This document shows, one piece after another, positions 27,230 through 35,829 of a stretch of DNA of 64,000 nucleotides. Position 1 is the stretch's first letter. Each line of letters opens with the position of its first letter. Below the pieces are notes generated by a model, which searched no databases, was not told the DNA's origin, and was given only the letters and a program-made list of their open reading frames with translations. Source of the DNA: Marivirga tractuosa DSM 4126 (GTDB lineage Bacteria; Bacteroidota; Bacteroidia; Cytophagales; Cyclobacteriaceae); contig NC_014759.1 of the NCBI RefSeq assembly GCF_000183425.1, forward strand, positions 2,077,001 to 2,141,000. The letters run 5' to 3'. The translations under genes were made by a program, and so were the position numbers.

Positions 27230-27553
27230 TTAATCTACAAAAGTTTCCTTTATTATGCTTTTAACTTCTTTTATCTCTGGTTTTGACAGCCGATCGAGAG
27301 TTTTTATAATTCTTTGCTTATCAACAGTTCTGATCTGATCGAGCACAATCCAACCCATTTTGTTATCGTGTTTTACTTCTACTCGTGTGGGATAATTTTT
27401 TGAGCTCGTTGTCATGGGAGCAATCACGATCGTCCTTAGGTATTTATTCATCTCGTTTGGAGAAATCACAACGCAAGGTCTAGTTTTTTGGATTTCACTG
27501 CCGATTGTAGGATTTAAATTGACTAAAACGATTTCGTACTGATTTATTTCCAT
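27230..27553 (-). CDS. mazF: MazF/PemK-type endoribonuclease toxin
   Basis: 107 residues. The fold-defining start YEIVLVNLNPTIGSEIQKTRPCVVISPNEMN, then TIVIAPMTTSSKNYPTRVEV, GWIVLDQIRTVDKQRI and the ending LSKPEIKEVKSIIKETF are all typical of PemK/MazF toxins, with Arg in KTRPCVV and Thr/Ser in MTTSS at the active site. It cleaves mRNA when freed from antitoxin. It overlaps mazE by 10 bp, so the pair is translationally coupled. Its stop is 8 bp from attC-like site C. Confidence 0.92.
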   Translation of the reverse strand: MEINQYEIVLVNLNPTIGSEIQKTRPCVVISPNEMNKYLRTIVIAPMTTSSKNYPTRVEVKHDNKMGWIVLDQIRTVDKQRIIKTLDRLSKPEIKEVKSIIKETFVD

Positions 27554-27789
27554 TCGTTTAGGTTTTCATCCTCGAACACATCGTTAAATAGTAAACTGTC
27601 ATCCTTATTGTCAGACATTTCCTTAAATGCCTTTTCCCACCCTTTTCGAGGTTTTGAAAGAGGCTTTATGATGATTTGGCCTTTTTCTAGAATCAGATCA
27701 ACCTTATCTTTAATATTATATTTCTCTAAAATAGTCTTACTAAATCTTATTCCTTTAGAATTTCCTATCTGTACAACCGAAACTTCCAT
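27544..27789 (-). CDS. mazE: MazE/AbrB-type antitoxin
   Basis: 81 residues. The AbrB/SpoVT DNA-binding fold is visible in EVSVVQIGNSKGIRFSKTILEKYNIKDKVDLILEKGQIIIKPL; the acidic tail (DNKDDSLLFNDVFEDENLNEW) is the usual toxin-binding part. It neutralises the adjacent MazF and probably represses the operon by binding near its promoter. It is preceded by a good -7 box, so unlike its neighbours it has its own promoter. Confidence 0.9.
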   Translation of the reverse strand: MEVSVVQIGNSKGIRFSKTILEKYNIKDKVDLILEKGQIIIKPLSKPRKGWEKAFKEMSDNKDDSLLFNDVFEDENLNEWK

Positions 27790-27814
27790 AATTCCTCTTT
27801 AATTAATGTAATTA

Positions 27815-27822
27815 CAAAGTTA
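27815..27822 (-). promoter_or_regulatory. Possible mazEF promoter -7 box
   Basis: Minus-strand TAACTTTG matches TAnnTTTG, 25 bp before the mazE start. Autoregulation by MazE at this site would be expected from the family. Confidence 0.45.
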
Positions 27823-27898
27823 CTACTTTCTGCTGGAAATAAGAAGATGAAGGTGAATTATTTTTAGGATTACAAGATTCGAATGGAGCAGAAATTAA

Positions 27899-28023
27899 GT
27901 CTAACGTTAGGTATAAGAAACGTAGGGCTATGCAAAATTTATAAAAGGATGGTGAAGTTGCATTCCACCTTACAAATTATCAAATAACCACAAAGCCCTA
28001 TGTTTTCTTATATGGTGTTAGGC
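27899..28023 (-). repeat. attC-like intercassette repeat, site D (best example)
   Basis: 125 bp. On the minus strand it starts GCCTAAC (28023-28017), matching RYYYAAC, and ends GTTAGAC (27905-27899), matching GTTRRRY. The inner arms 27912-27929 and 27994-28012 are complementary over 18 bp apart from C/T differences and one extra base in one arm, the kind of extrahelical base that gives attC sites their strand choice. Size and boxes fit integron attC sites. Lies between the stop of the 28066 gene and mazE. Confidence 0.65.
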
Positions 28024-28065
28024 ACTTTTATCTTTTTCTTCAAAATATTGCCATCCCACTAATTA

Positions 28066-28449
28066 CTATCCATTTGTTTTCTTAATAAAATAATTTGAAA
28101 TATAGACTAATAATGGTGTGGTTATCAACAAAGTTATGACTGTAATCCATTTAAAATTTTTGATAAAAGAGCCTTCTAGAATAAATGGAGAGTAAACTCC
28201 AATGAAAACAAGAACCATCAGCGAAAAAGCTATTATCCAATTATTCATTCTGGTCTTTTTTATCAAAAAAATGTGAAGAAGAGTTAAAGAAAAATAAACC
28301 CAATAAAAAGTAAGGAACATAAGAAAAGGATTCATCCAATTTATGCCGTTTCTATCTATAAAACTAGTATAAAATACACCGAACAAATAGTGACATAAAA
28401 AAATTATTAAACTACTAAAAAAGGCTACTTTAAGATTTTTCATGATCAT
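28066..28449 (-). CDS. Hypothetical four-helix membrane protein (putative cassette gene)
   Basis: 127 residues. Four hydrophobic segments (about 7-29, 38-62, 72-92 and 100-121) occupy almost the whole protein; no charged catalytic motif or known family is recognisable. It starts 5 bp after the stop of the large lipoprotein gene, so the two are one transcription unit and would form one cassette between attC-like site D and the half-site at 30275. Confidence 0.55.
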   Translation of the reverse strand: MIMKNLKVAFFSSLIIFLCHYLFGVFYTSFIDRNGINWMNPFLMFLTFYWVYFSLTLLHIFLIKKTRMNNWIIAFSLMVLVFIGVYSPFILEGSFIKNFKWITVITLLITTPLLVYISNYFIKKTNG

Positions 28450-28454
28450 TTTTT

Positions 28455-30242
28455 TTAATTACAGCCTAAGTCTGAAACTGATTTAGTTCCATTTAAAACA
28501 GCTTCTAATTCTTCTATATCAATTCTTTCTATTGATGATTCACCCACAGTTGCTGTACCTCCATTCTCAGTATCATTAATAAAATTTTTCAAGTTATTTT
28601 GCAAGCTTGACCAAATTTCTTCACCTCCTTCAAAAGCTCCTGCTGTATTCGGTAGTTCAGAAACTAATTCATCAAATGATTCAGCCACTCTGTCAACTCC
28701 CGCTGTATAAAATGTGTATGTGCCATCAGGATTTGCTGTTAATCCAAATTGACGATTACCACTTACCGGATGACTGTGGTCTTGAGAAGTATAAATAGTA
28801 GAAAATATCCATGACTGATTTTGCTGATCTGTGCAAAGTACAGAGCCGTCTTGTTGGCCGGGGAATATACCAAATAAGGAAACTGCAATATCAAACCTCA
28901 TCACAGTGCCTAAGTAATTAGTGCTATTCCACCTTTGAGCCTCTGTCTGATTGTAAGGCCCAAAGCTTGTATTGTCATTAAAGCAGATGTCCGCAAAGTT
29001 TTCTCTTATGTAATTGAAGAACTCCCGTCCTGTAAATGTTTCACCAGTTGCTGGATTTTCTGGTAATTGAGTAATTTCTACTGGAAAATAATCCATATTT
29101 ACTATTGCACCAGATGCATCTTCAATATACTGCATTTCAATATCATAGCTTTCTTGGTTTAACTGCTGAACTCTGTCTTTTACAGCTTGATTAGGTTTAT
29201 GTTCGGCAAGATCTTTCCAAGCCTGACTCAATTCTTCGCATGGTATATCAATTAAAGCGAAGGGGTCTTCTTCTAAAATTGATTTAAGAATCGCAGTTCT
29301 TACCTCAACTTCATCAACACATACTCCATCAATTCTTACTTCTCCATCACCGCACTCTGGCAATGGTGTTGGTCCGTTAAGGGGAGGCTCTAATCCAATA
29401 AGGTCATCTTCTGCTTCTCCTGGGTCTGAAGGACTGCCACCATCATCGTCTGGTGAACTGGGATCTCCAGAACTACCTCCTCCTGGACTAGTACCTCCAC
29501 CTGTCTCGGTATCTGGAAATGGGGTGCCCCAATCTGATCCGTCACTATCACCCCCACCTTCATCGCAATCTCCCGAGGTAATTTCAATGACATAGACTTC
29601 CTCTGCATCATCGCAGGGACGACCAAGATTTGAATTCCAACAATCATATTCTACAATAACTTCAACATCTTCTACGCAGTCTTGACTGGAGGATCTTCGA
29701 TTGAATTGATTGCCGAAAGAATATCTTAATAATGGCTCTCCCGATAAATTGTATTTATTTACTTCTTGAAGAGCGTTAGTTGGACTGCTATCTGTATCGG
29801 TTTGATATTCATATTTAAATAGAGCGGCATAAAACCCATCAGATTTTTCTTTCAACACTAAATTAAGAAAGTTATTTTCATCTTGTTGCGCTATGGAAAA
29901 GGTATAATTGGAATAGTTACCATTACCTTTTTGAACAATTTGAAGTACTCGACTTTGATCTACCATGTCCCAACTGAATTGAAAGGGAAAGTTGGTTCTA
30001 TGGTTAGGTCGGTTCATAAACTCTTTTGCCTGCATAAAGGCTTCATTTAGTTTTTCTGAATCTTCTAGCCTAATATAGCCATTTTTTGCCACTTCAGCAG
30101 GTAAATCAGCTTCCACATTATTCTCTTGGCAAGAGAATATAAAAGCCAAAAAGAAAATTAGGCCTAGTGAAGCAAGTTTGTAGAGTTTAAGAATATTGAT
30201 TGACTTGTAAACACAGCTGTGTTTGGGGAAATTTGGTTTCAT
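28455..30242 (-). CDS. Large hypothetical lipoprotein with Asp/Gly/Ser/Pro-rich linker (putative cassette gene)
   Basis: 595 residues. A lipoprotein signal ends at FIFSCQENN (Cys about 38). The N-terminal domain (residues about 55-220) is followed by a low-complexity linker of D, G, S and P (about 225-280), then a short Cys-containing segment ECGDGEVRIDGVCVDE, and a C-terminal domain (about 300-595) with QDGSVLCTDQQNQSWIFSTIYTSQDHSHPVSGNRQFGLTANPDGTYTFYTAGVDR. The C-terminal part looks like a self-contained globular, possibly enzymatic or toxin-like, module but I recognise no active site. The function is unknown. Start is 33 bp from a GCCTAAC box. Confidence 0.6.
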   Translation of the reverse strand: MKPNFPKHSCVYKSINILKLYKLASLGLIFFLAFIFSCQENNVEADLPAEVAKNGYIRLEDSEKLNEAFMQAKEFMNRPNHRTNFPFQFSWDMVDQSRVLQIVQKGNGNYSNYTFSIAQQDENNFLNLVLKEKSDGFYAALFKYEYQTDTDSSPTNALQEVNKYNLSGEPLLRYSFGNQFNRRSSSQDCVEDVEVIVEYDCWNSNLGRPCDDAEEVYVIEITSGDCDEGGGDSDGSDWGTPFPDTETGGGTSPGGGSSGDPSSPDDDGGSPSDPGEAEDDLIGLEPPLNGPTPLPECGDGEVRIDGVCVDEVEVRTAILKSILEEDPFALIDIPCEELSQAWKDLAEHKPNQAVKDRVQQLNQESYDIEMQYIEDASGAIVNMDYFPVEITQLPENPATGETFTGREFFNYIRENFADICFNDNTSFGPYNQTEAQRWNSTNYLGTVMRFDIAVSLFGIFPGQQDGSVLCTDQQNQSWIFSTIYTSQDHSHPVSGNRQFGLTANPDGTYTFYTAGVDRVAESFDELVSELPNTAGAFEGGEEIWSSLQNNLKNFINDTENGGTATVGESSIERIDIEELEAVLNGTKSVSDLGCN

Positions 30243-30274
30243 ATTTTTTATTTAAATGGTTTTGTGGCAATTGT

Positions 30275-30314
30275 GCCTAACAATTAAATATAGTCACCCC
30301 CCAGGTGACTATAT
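30275..30314. repeat. attC-like half-site and adjacent perfect hairpin
   Basis: GCCTAAC (30275-30281) is the box found in sites C and D, here without a recognisable partner, as at the edge of an array. Directly beside it ATATAGTCACC (30288-30298) and GGTGACTATAT (30304-30314) form a perfect 11-bp stem with a CCCCA loop. The rest of the 212-bp gap 30243-30454 shows nothing clear. Confidence 0.4.
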
Positions 30315-30454
30315 ATCTATTATGTCAGTCTAAACTTAATGATAATTATAATGGAAGCAAAAGCTGTACAAATTGACCTAAAGCAACAATTCTATCATTA
30401 ACCGTAAAATTAAACGTATAATTCTACGCTAGAAATCAACCTAGTCTCTTATGA

Positions 30455-31648
30455 TTATTTGCTTTCCAACTCTTTAATTGCCAGCCAAGCCATTAATCCC
30501 ATTCCAGTTTCCAACGCAAGTGGATCAATATCAAAAGTTGGGGTATGTACAGAGGAGTTGATTCCTTTCGCTTCGTTTCGAACTCCTAATCGATAAAAGC
30601 AGGCATCGGTAGCCTGAGAAAAGTAGGCAAAGTCTTCAGCAGCCATCCACAAATCCAAGTCCTCCACATTTTCCTCTCCTAAAAATTCTATGGCATTGGC
30701 TTTGGCTCTTTCGGTCAATTCGGGCTCATTCACCAAAAATGGATAGCCTTTTCTGATTTCGAATTCGCATTTAGCACCCATGCTTTCTGCCATTCCCTCT
30801 GCCATTTTTCTCATCTTCTTTTGAGCAGAAGCTCTCCATTCCTCATCCATGGTGCGGAAAGTACCTTCTAAATAGACCTCATTCGGAATTACATTGGTAG
30901 CTCCCTCGGCAATTACTTTCCCAAAAGATAATACAGATGGGATTTTAGGACTGGCATGTCGGCTTACAATTTGCTGCAAAGCGACTAAGATATGGGCTGT
31001 GATAATGACAGGATCAACATTCAATTCTGGCATAGCACCATGACCGCCTTTTCCAATGACTTTCATGTATAATTCATCCGTGCTGGCCATATACATGCCG
31101 CTTCGGAATCCTACTTTACCAGCATCTATTAAAGGCATTACATGCTGACCTATGATATTATTCACATCAGGTTTTGTCAAAACGCCTTCCTTAATCATTT
31201 TAGATGCGCCACCCGGAACTCTTTCCTCTCCTGGTTGAAAAATCACCTTGATCGTGCCTTCGAAATGTTCTTTTAATTGATTTAAGATTTTTACTGTGCC
31301 CAGCATGGAAGAGGTATGGACATCATGCCCACAAGCGTGCATGACCCCCACATTCTGGCTTTTATAAGGAACCTCATTTTGCTCTGTAATAGGAAGGGCG
31401 TCAATATCAGCTCTAAGCGCAGTTACTTTTTTATCTGGATTTTTCCCTTTGATTAAAACCACGGTGCCGGTATCTGCCACTCCTGTTTGATGCTCAATTC
31501 CCCATTCTGTTAAGGTTTTACTGATGAATTTAGCGGTTTCAAACTCTTCGAATGAGAGTTCTGGATTGCGGTGCAGATGTTCTCGTAATCCTTTAATTTC
31601 TTCGAACTGTGACTTTGCCAGTGATTGAATCTCTGATTTTAAATCCAT
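30455..31648 (-). CDS. M20 family amidohydrolase/aminoacylase
   Basis: 397 residues. It has the M20D features: HLHRNPELSFEEFETAKF, ALRADIDALPI, HACGHDVHTSSMLG (metal ligands), QPGEERVPGGASKM and the C-terminal MAAEDFAYFSQ. The lid domain (GKGGHGAMPE) contains the bridging His. Such enzymes hydrolyse N-acyl amino acids or related amides; the exact substrate cannot be read. No signal peptide, so cytoplasmic. Monocistronic as far as the sequence shows. Confidence 0.9.
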   Translation of the reverse strand: MDLKSEIQSLAKSQFEEIKGLREHLHRNPELSFEEFETAKFISKTLTEWGIEHQTGVADTGTVVLIKGKNPDKKVTALRADIDALPITEQNEVPYKSQNVGVMHACGHDVHTSSMLGTVKILNQLKEHFEGTIKVIFQPGEERVPGGASKMIKEGVLTKPDVNNIIGQHVMPLIDAGKVGFRSGMYMASTDELYMKVIGKGGHGAMPELNVDPVIITAHILVALQQIVSRHASPKIPSVLSFGKVIAEGATNVIPNEVYLEGTFRTMDEEWRASAQKKMRKMAEGMAESMGAKCEFEIRKGYPFLVNEPELTERAKANAIEFLGEENVEDLDLWMAAEDFAYFSQATDACFYRLGVRNEAKGINSSVHTPTFDIDPLALETGMGLMAWLAIKELESK

Positions 31649-31726
31649 TTTATGTTTTGATTTTAAGTCTTTGGCTAGTAGTCTTTATTGAATAATTGGC
31701 GACAAAGAATCATTTGCAGTCCTATT

Positions 31727-31840
31727 ATCCAGCGCCAGAGGCGCTAGTAATCATCACCATCCAGAGGATAGCGTTAGAGATAAAGTAATTTCCTTCCGCT
31801 AGCGTCTCGCTAGTGGAAATTACTAACGTCTCTGGCGGAT
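31727..31840. repeat. Structured inverted repeat of about 114 bp, MITE-like
   Basis: The 258-bp gap 31649-31906 contains outer arms with ATCC...CGCCAGAG (31727-31740) against CTCTGGCG-GAT (about 31830-31840), an inner long stem AGTAATTT...CCGCTAGC against GCTAGTGG-AAATTACT (31784-31823), and two small hairpins with an AGA loop, AGCGCC-aga-GGCGCT (31731-31745) and ATCC-aga-GGAT (31759-31769). Small nonautonomous element or structured RNA; no protein. Confidence 0.55.
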
Positions 31841-31906
31841 TTTATTTATTATTAATAACCTATTAACCTACTATGCCAGGGCATTAGTAAAAATCACATG
31901 CCCCAA

Positions 31907-32416
31907 TTAATTAATATAAATCCTTTGCGGAACGGAGATAGCACTTGGAAACTTTGGTTTCAGTTTTAATAGGGTTCTTTGCACTTCCAGTCTTTCTGTA
32001 AATCTTCCAACCCTCACTTTGTAAATTGGCTGTTTGTATTCCACATCTGTTCTTATTTCTGGAAGAACAACTCTTGCTGTATCTCTGGCAGCATAAGCTT
32101 CAGAACTACTACTACCACTATAAACCTGAATTGAGTACCCATTTACATAGCGAATCTCCTTATTGTTCTCTGCTAAGGTATCTAGCTTTTTATTCAGTAA
32201 TTCGGTGACATCAGCATTGGGCTCGAAGTTTTCACTTGTCGTTCTAAAAGCGCTTTCCTCTTCTACCATTTTATAGCTAGTATCAACTTCAGGTCGATAT
32301 TGGCTTAAATCTTCACTGTATGATTTACTTGCAGTTGAAGTAGGTTGAGTTGTTACACAACCTATAATTAAAAACCCAACTAAAAAAAACGCTATATAGG
32401 CTCCAAATTTATTCAT
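31907..32416 (-). CDS. SPOR-domain lipoprotein
   Basis: 169 residues. The signal peptide ends in VGFLIIGCVTTQ, a lipobox with Cys about 20. The C-terminal half (RYVNGYSIQVYSGSSSSEAYAARDTARVVLP...YKVRVGRFTERLEVQRTLLKLKPKFPSA) is a SPOR domain, which binds denuded glycan strands of peptidoglycan. It probably acts at the cell envelope during division or wall remodelling. It overlaps the end of secA by 8 bp and is cotranscribed downstream of it. Confidence 0.8.
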   Translation of the reverse strand: MNKFGAYIAFFLVGFLIIGCVTTQPTSTASKSYSEDLSQYRPEVDTSYKMVEEESAFRTTSENFEPNADVTELLNKKLDTLAENNKEIRYVNGYSIQVYSGSSSSEAYAARDTARVVLPEIRTDVEYKQPIYKVRVGRFTERLEVQRTLLKLKPKFPSAISVPQRIYIN

Positions 32417-35400
32417 CTAATAAAACACATTTATTGCTTTTAACATCCTCTTCCACCGTCTTGAACTTGACGTCTTTCTTTACACTTCCGTCTTGATACT
32501 GAACAGAAACTCTGTCATTTCTCCCTACTACCTTTTCAGATTTTGCTGGCATCTGCTTCTCTACTGGTGGTCTGTTTTTATTTTGACCTCCACTTAATAC
32601 AGAACCTGACTCTTCTTTACTTTCTTTATAATTCTGCTGCTGTTTTCTTTGAGCAGCCGTCTGAACCTGAGAACTATCTTGAACTGGTAAATCAAGTTTC
32701 ATCATAAATGAACTAGTATCTTCATTCAATTTACCGATAAATCTTTTGAATAGCTCAAAACCTTCAAATTTATAAATCAATAAAGGGTCTTTCTGCTCGT
32801 ATACAGCATTTTGAACGGACTGCTTTAAGTCATCCATTTCTCTCAAATGCTCTTTCCAGTTTTCATCAATGATGGCTAGCGTAGAGATTTTCTCCATGGA
32901 AAGTATCAATTCCTGACCTTCAGTATCCAGATTTTTCTGTAGATCAGTGACTACCCCAATTTGCTTTTTACCATCTGTAAATGGAACCATGATTTCTTTC
33001 ACGGTTGCCCCTTTGGTTTTAGAAATATCTTTTAGAATAGGGAACGCCTTTTCTCTTATTTTATCATTTTTAGCTTTATAAGAAGAATACACATGATTGT
33101 ACAATTTCTCAGTCAGCTCGTTTGGCTTCATTGCTTCGTAATCTTCTTTGCTGATTTCAAAATCAATTCCGAAAGTACCTAGAATGCTTAATCTGAAGTC
33201 ATCAAATGCATCCATTGCTTTGGAGTTATTCACGATATCTTCGCAAGTATCAAAAAGCATATTCATGATATCCAACTGCAATCGCTCGCCATAAAGCGCA
33301 TTCTTCCTTCTCTTGTAAATCACTTCACGCTGAGAATTCATAACATCATCATACTCCAATAATCGCTTACGTGTACCGAAGTTATTTTCCTCTACTTTCT
33401 TCTGCGCTCGCTCAATGGATTTTGAAATCATAGAATGCTGAATTACTTCACCTTCTTCTAATCCCATTCTATCCATTAGTTTGGCGATTCTGTCTGAACC
33501 AAACATACGCATCAAGTTATCTTCAAGGGAAACAAAGAACTGAGAAGAACCAGTATCACCCTGACGACCGGCACGACCTCTTAGCTGTCTATCAACCCTT
33601 CTTGATTCGTGTCTTTCTGTACCAATGATTGCAAGACCACCAGCTTCTTTCGATTCCTTAGCCAATTTAATATCCGTACCACGACCCGCCATGTTGGTAG
33701 CAATGGTAACTGTTCCTGGTTTTCCAGCTTCAGCTACCACATCTGCTTCTTTTGCGTGTTGTTTTGCGTTCAATACTTGGTGTTTGATCTTACGCATGTT
33801 CAACATACGACTCAGAATCTCAGAAATTTCCACGGAAGTTGTACCCACTAAAACAGGTCTTCCGGCTTTACTCATTTCTTCAATTTCAGCAGCAACGGCA
33901 TTAAATTTCTCTCTTACTGTTTTATAAACTTTGTCTTGACGGTCATCCCTAACAATTGGCTTATTGGTAGGAATCACTACCACATCCAATTCGTAAATAT
34001 CCCAGAACTCTCCTGCCTCAGTTTCAGCAGTACCGGTCATACCCGCTAATTTGTGGTACATTCTAAAGTAGTTCTGCAATGTGATAGTAGCATAAGTCTG
34101 CGTGGCATCCTCTACTTTCACATTCTCTTTTGCTTCAATCGCTTGGTGGAGACCATCAGAATATCTTCTTCCTTCCATCACTCGACCTGTCTGCTCATCC
34201 ACAATCTTCACTTTCCCATCTACCAAAATATACTCAGTATCCTTTTCGAAAAGTGTATAAGCTTTCAATAGCTGGTTTACAGAATGAATACGTTCCGCTT
34301 TCTCTGCATAATCTTTGATTAAAGTATCTTTCTTCTCCAGCATTTCCTCATCAGAATAAGACTCGTCTTTTTCCAAATTGGCAATTTCTACTCCTATATC
34401 TGGTAGAATAAAGAAATTAGGATCCTCTCCATCTCTTGTGATTAAGTCAATCCCTTTTTCCGTAAGGTCAATATTATTGTTTTTCTCTTCTATAGTGAAC
34501 AATAAAGGCTCATCTGCCTCTGGCATTAATTTAGAATTATCAGCCAGGTAGATGTTTTCCGTCTTTTGCAAAATTTGACGAATACCCTGCTCACTCAAAT
34601 ATTTAATTAAAGGCTTATGTTTCGGCAAACCTCTAAATGCTCTGAACAATGCCAAGCCACCTTCATCTTCCTTACCTTCTTTGATGAGCTTTTTGGCTTC
34701 TAAAAGAAAGTCTGAAGTTAATTTTCTTTGCTCTTGTACTAGTTTTTCAATTCTTGGCTTAAGGGAATCAAATTCATGAACATCTCCTTTGGGAACTGGC
34801 CCTGAAATAATTAATGGAGTTCTGGCCTCATCAATCAAAACAGAATCCACCTCATCAATCATGGCAAAATGGTGTTTTCCTTGAACCAATTCTTTGGTTT
34901 CACGCGTCATATTGTCACGCAAATAATCAAAGCCGAATTCATTATTGGTTCCGTAAACTATATCCGATTGATAAGCTTTTCTTCTTTCTTCTGAGTTAGG
35001 TTTAAAATTATCGATACAATCCACCGAAATTCCGTGGAACTGAAATATAGGCGCCATCCACTCAGCATCACGTTTTGCTAAGTAATCGTTTACGGTAACA
35101 ATATGAACACCTCTTTTCGCTAAAGCATTTAAGAAAGCTGGTAAGGTGGCCACTAAAGTTTTACCTTCACCTGTTGCCATCTCAGCAATTTTACCTTTAT
35201 GGAGCACAATACCACCTATCAACTGCACATCATAATGCATCATGTCCCAGGTCACATCATTTCCAGCAGCTTTCCATGTATTATTCCAAACAGCTTTATC
35301 ACCCTTCAAATTTACATGCTCAGCCTTGCCAGACATTTCTTTATCGAACATAGAAGCAGTCACTTCCAATTGTTCGTTTTCCATAAACCTGCGGGCAGTA

Positions 35401-35762
35401 TCTTTAACGATAGCAAAAGTTTCAGGCAATACTTCTAAAAGCACTTCCTCCAACTTTTCATTTCGCTTCTCTTCCAGGGCATCAATTTCATTGAAGACAT
35501 CCTCTTTAGTATGTAAATCCATATCAGGATTTTCATCTACCTTGGTATGAAGAGCCGCTATTTCATCATCAATTTCTTTTAAATATTGATTGATTCTTGC
35601 TAAAACATCAGCAGTTTTAGCTCTTAATTCATCATGTGATAAGTCCTTCAACTTGGCAAATTCTTTATTAATCTGCTCCACCAAGGGGAGAACTTCTTTT
35701 ATATCTCTATCAGACTTAGTTCCGAAAACTTTTGTTAGTCCTTTTGCTAAAAAATCAAACAT
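32409..35762 (-). CDS. secA: Preprotein translocase ATPase SecA
   Basis: 1,117 residues, longer than the roughly 900 of Escherichia coli but usual for Bacteroidota. Motor motifs are clear: ATGEGKTLVATLP (Walker A), IDEVDSVLIDEARTPLIISG (Walker B and preprotein crosslinking region), GTNNEFGFDYLRDNM, TNMAGRGTDIKL and RRVDRQLRGRAGRQGD. An insertion of about 120 residues in the first nucleotide-binding domain accounts for the size. The C-terminus (KFKTVEEDVKSNKCVLLDE) lacks the CxCxSG...CHC zinc motif. Drives Sec-dependent export, including PorU and PorV. Confidence 0.97.
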   Translation of the reverse strand: MFDFLAKGLTKVFGTKSDRDIKEVLPLVEQINKEFAKLKDLSHDELRAKTADVLARINQYLKEIDDEIAALHTKVDENPDMDLHTKEDVFNEIDALEEKRNEKLEEVLLEVLPETFAIVKDTARRFMENEQLEVTASMFDKEMSGKAEHVNLKGDKAVWNNTWKAAGNDVTWDMMHYDVQLIGGIVLHKGKIAEMATGEGKTLVATLPAFLNALAKRGVHIVTVNDYLAKRDAEWMAPIFQFHGISVDCIDNFKPNSEERRKAYQSDIVYGTNNEFGFDYLRDNMTRETKELVQGKHHFAMIDEVDSVLIDEARTPLIISGPVPKGDVHEFDSLKPRIEKLVQEQRKLTSDFLLEAKKLIKEGKEDEGGLALFRAFRGLPKHKPLIKYLSEQGIRQILQKTENIYLADNSKLMPEADEPLLFTIEEKNNNIDLTEKGIDLITRDGEDPNFFILPDIGVEIANLEKDESYSDEEMLEKKDTLIKDYAEKAERIHSVNQLLKAYTLFEKDTEYILVDGKVKIVDEQTGRVMEGRRYSDGLHQAIEAKENVKVEDATQTYATITLQNYFRMYHKLAGMTGTAETEAGEFWDIYELDVVVIPTNKPIVRDDRQDKVYKTVREKFNAVAAEIEEMSKAGRPVLVGTTSVEISEILSRMLNMRKIKHQVLNAKQHAKEADVVAEAGKPGTVTIATNMAGRGTDIKLAKESKEAGGLAIIGTERHESRRVDRQLRGRAGRQGDTGSSQFFVSLEDNLMRMFGSDRIAKLMDRMGLEEGEVIQHSMISKSIERAQKKVEENNFGTRKRLLEYDDVMNSQREVIYKRRKNALYGERLQLDIMNMLFDTCEDIVNNSKAMDAFDDFRLSILGTFGIDFEISKEDYEAMKPNELTEKLYNHVYSSYKAKNDKIREKAFPILKDISKTKGATVKEIMVPFTDGKKQIGVVTDLQKNLDTEGQELILSMEKISTLAIIDENWKEHLREMDDLKQSVQNAVYEQKDPLLIYKFEGFELFKRFIGKLNEDTSSFMMKLDLPVQDSSQVQTAAQRKQQQNYKESKEESGSVLSGGQNKNRPPVEKQMPAKSEKVVGRNDRVSVQYQDGSVKKDVKFKTVEEDVKSNKCVLLDE

Positions 35763-35829
35763 GTTTTTTTGCTATAATAATTTTAAATGTGCGCTAATTT
35801 ACACGCTTTTTTATGATTTATTTCAATTT

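Noticed and set aside
25335..30281. Genomic island mobilised by a phage or conjugative element
   Set aside because: No integrase, relaxase, phage gene, tRNA attachment site or flanking direct repeat is visible; the gene-repeat alternation fits cassettes better.
33609..33927. Overlapping plus-strand open frames inside secA
   Set aside because: Antisense to invariant SecA motifs; their openness follows from the codon use of secA.
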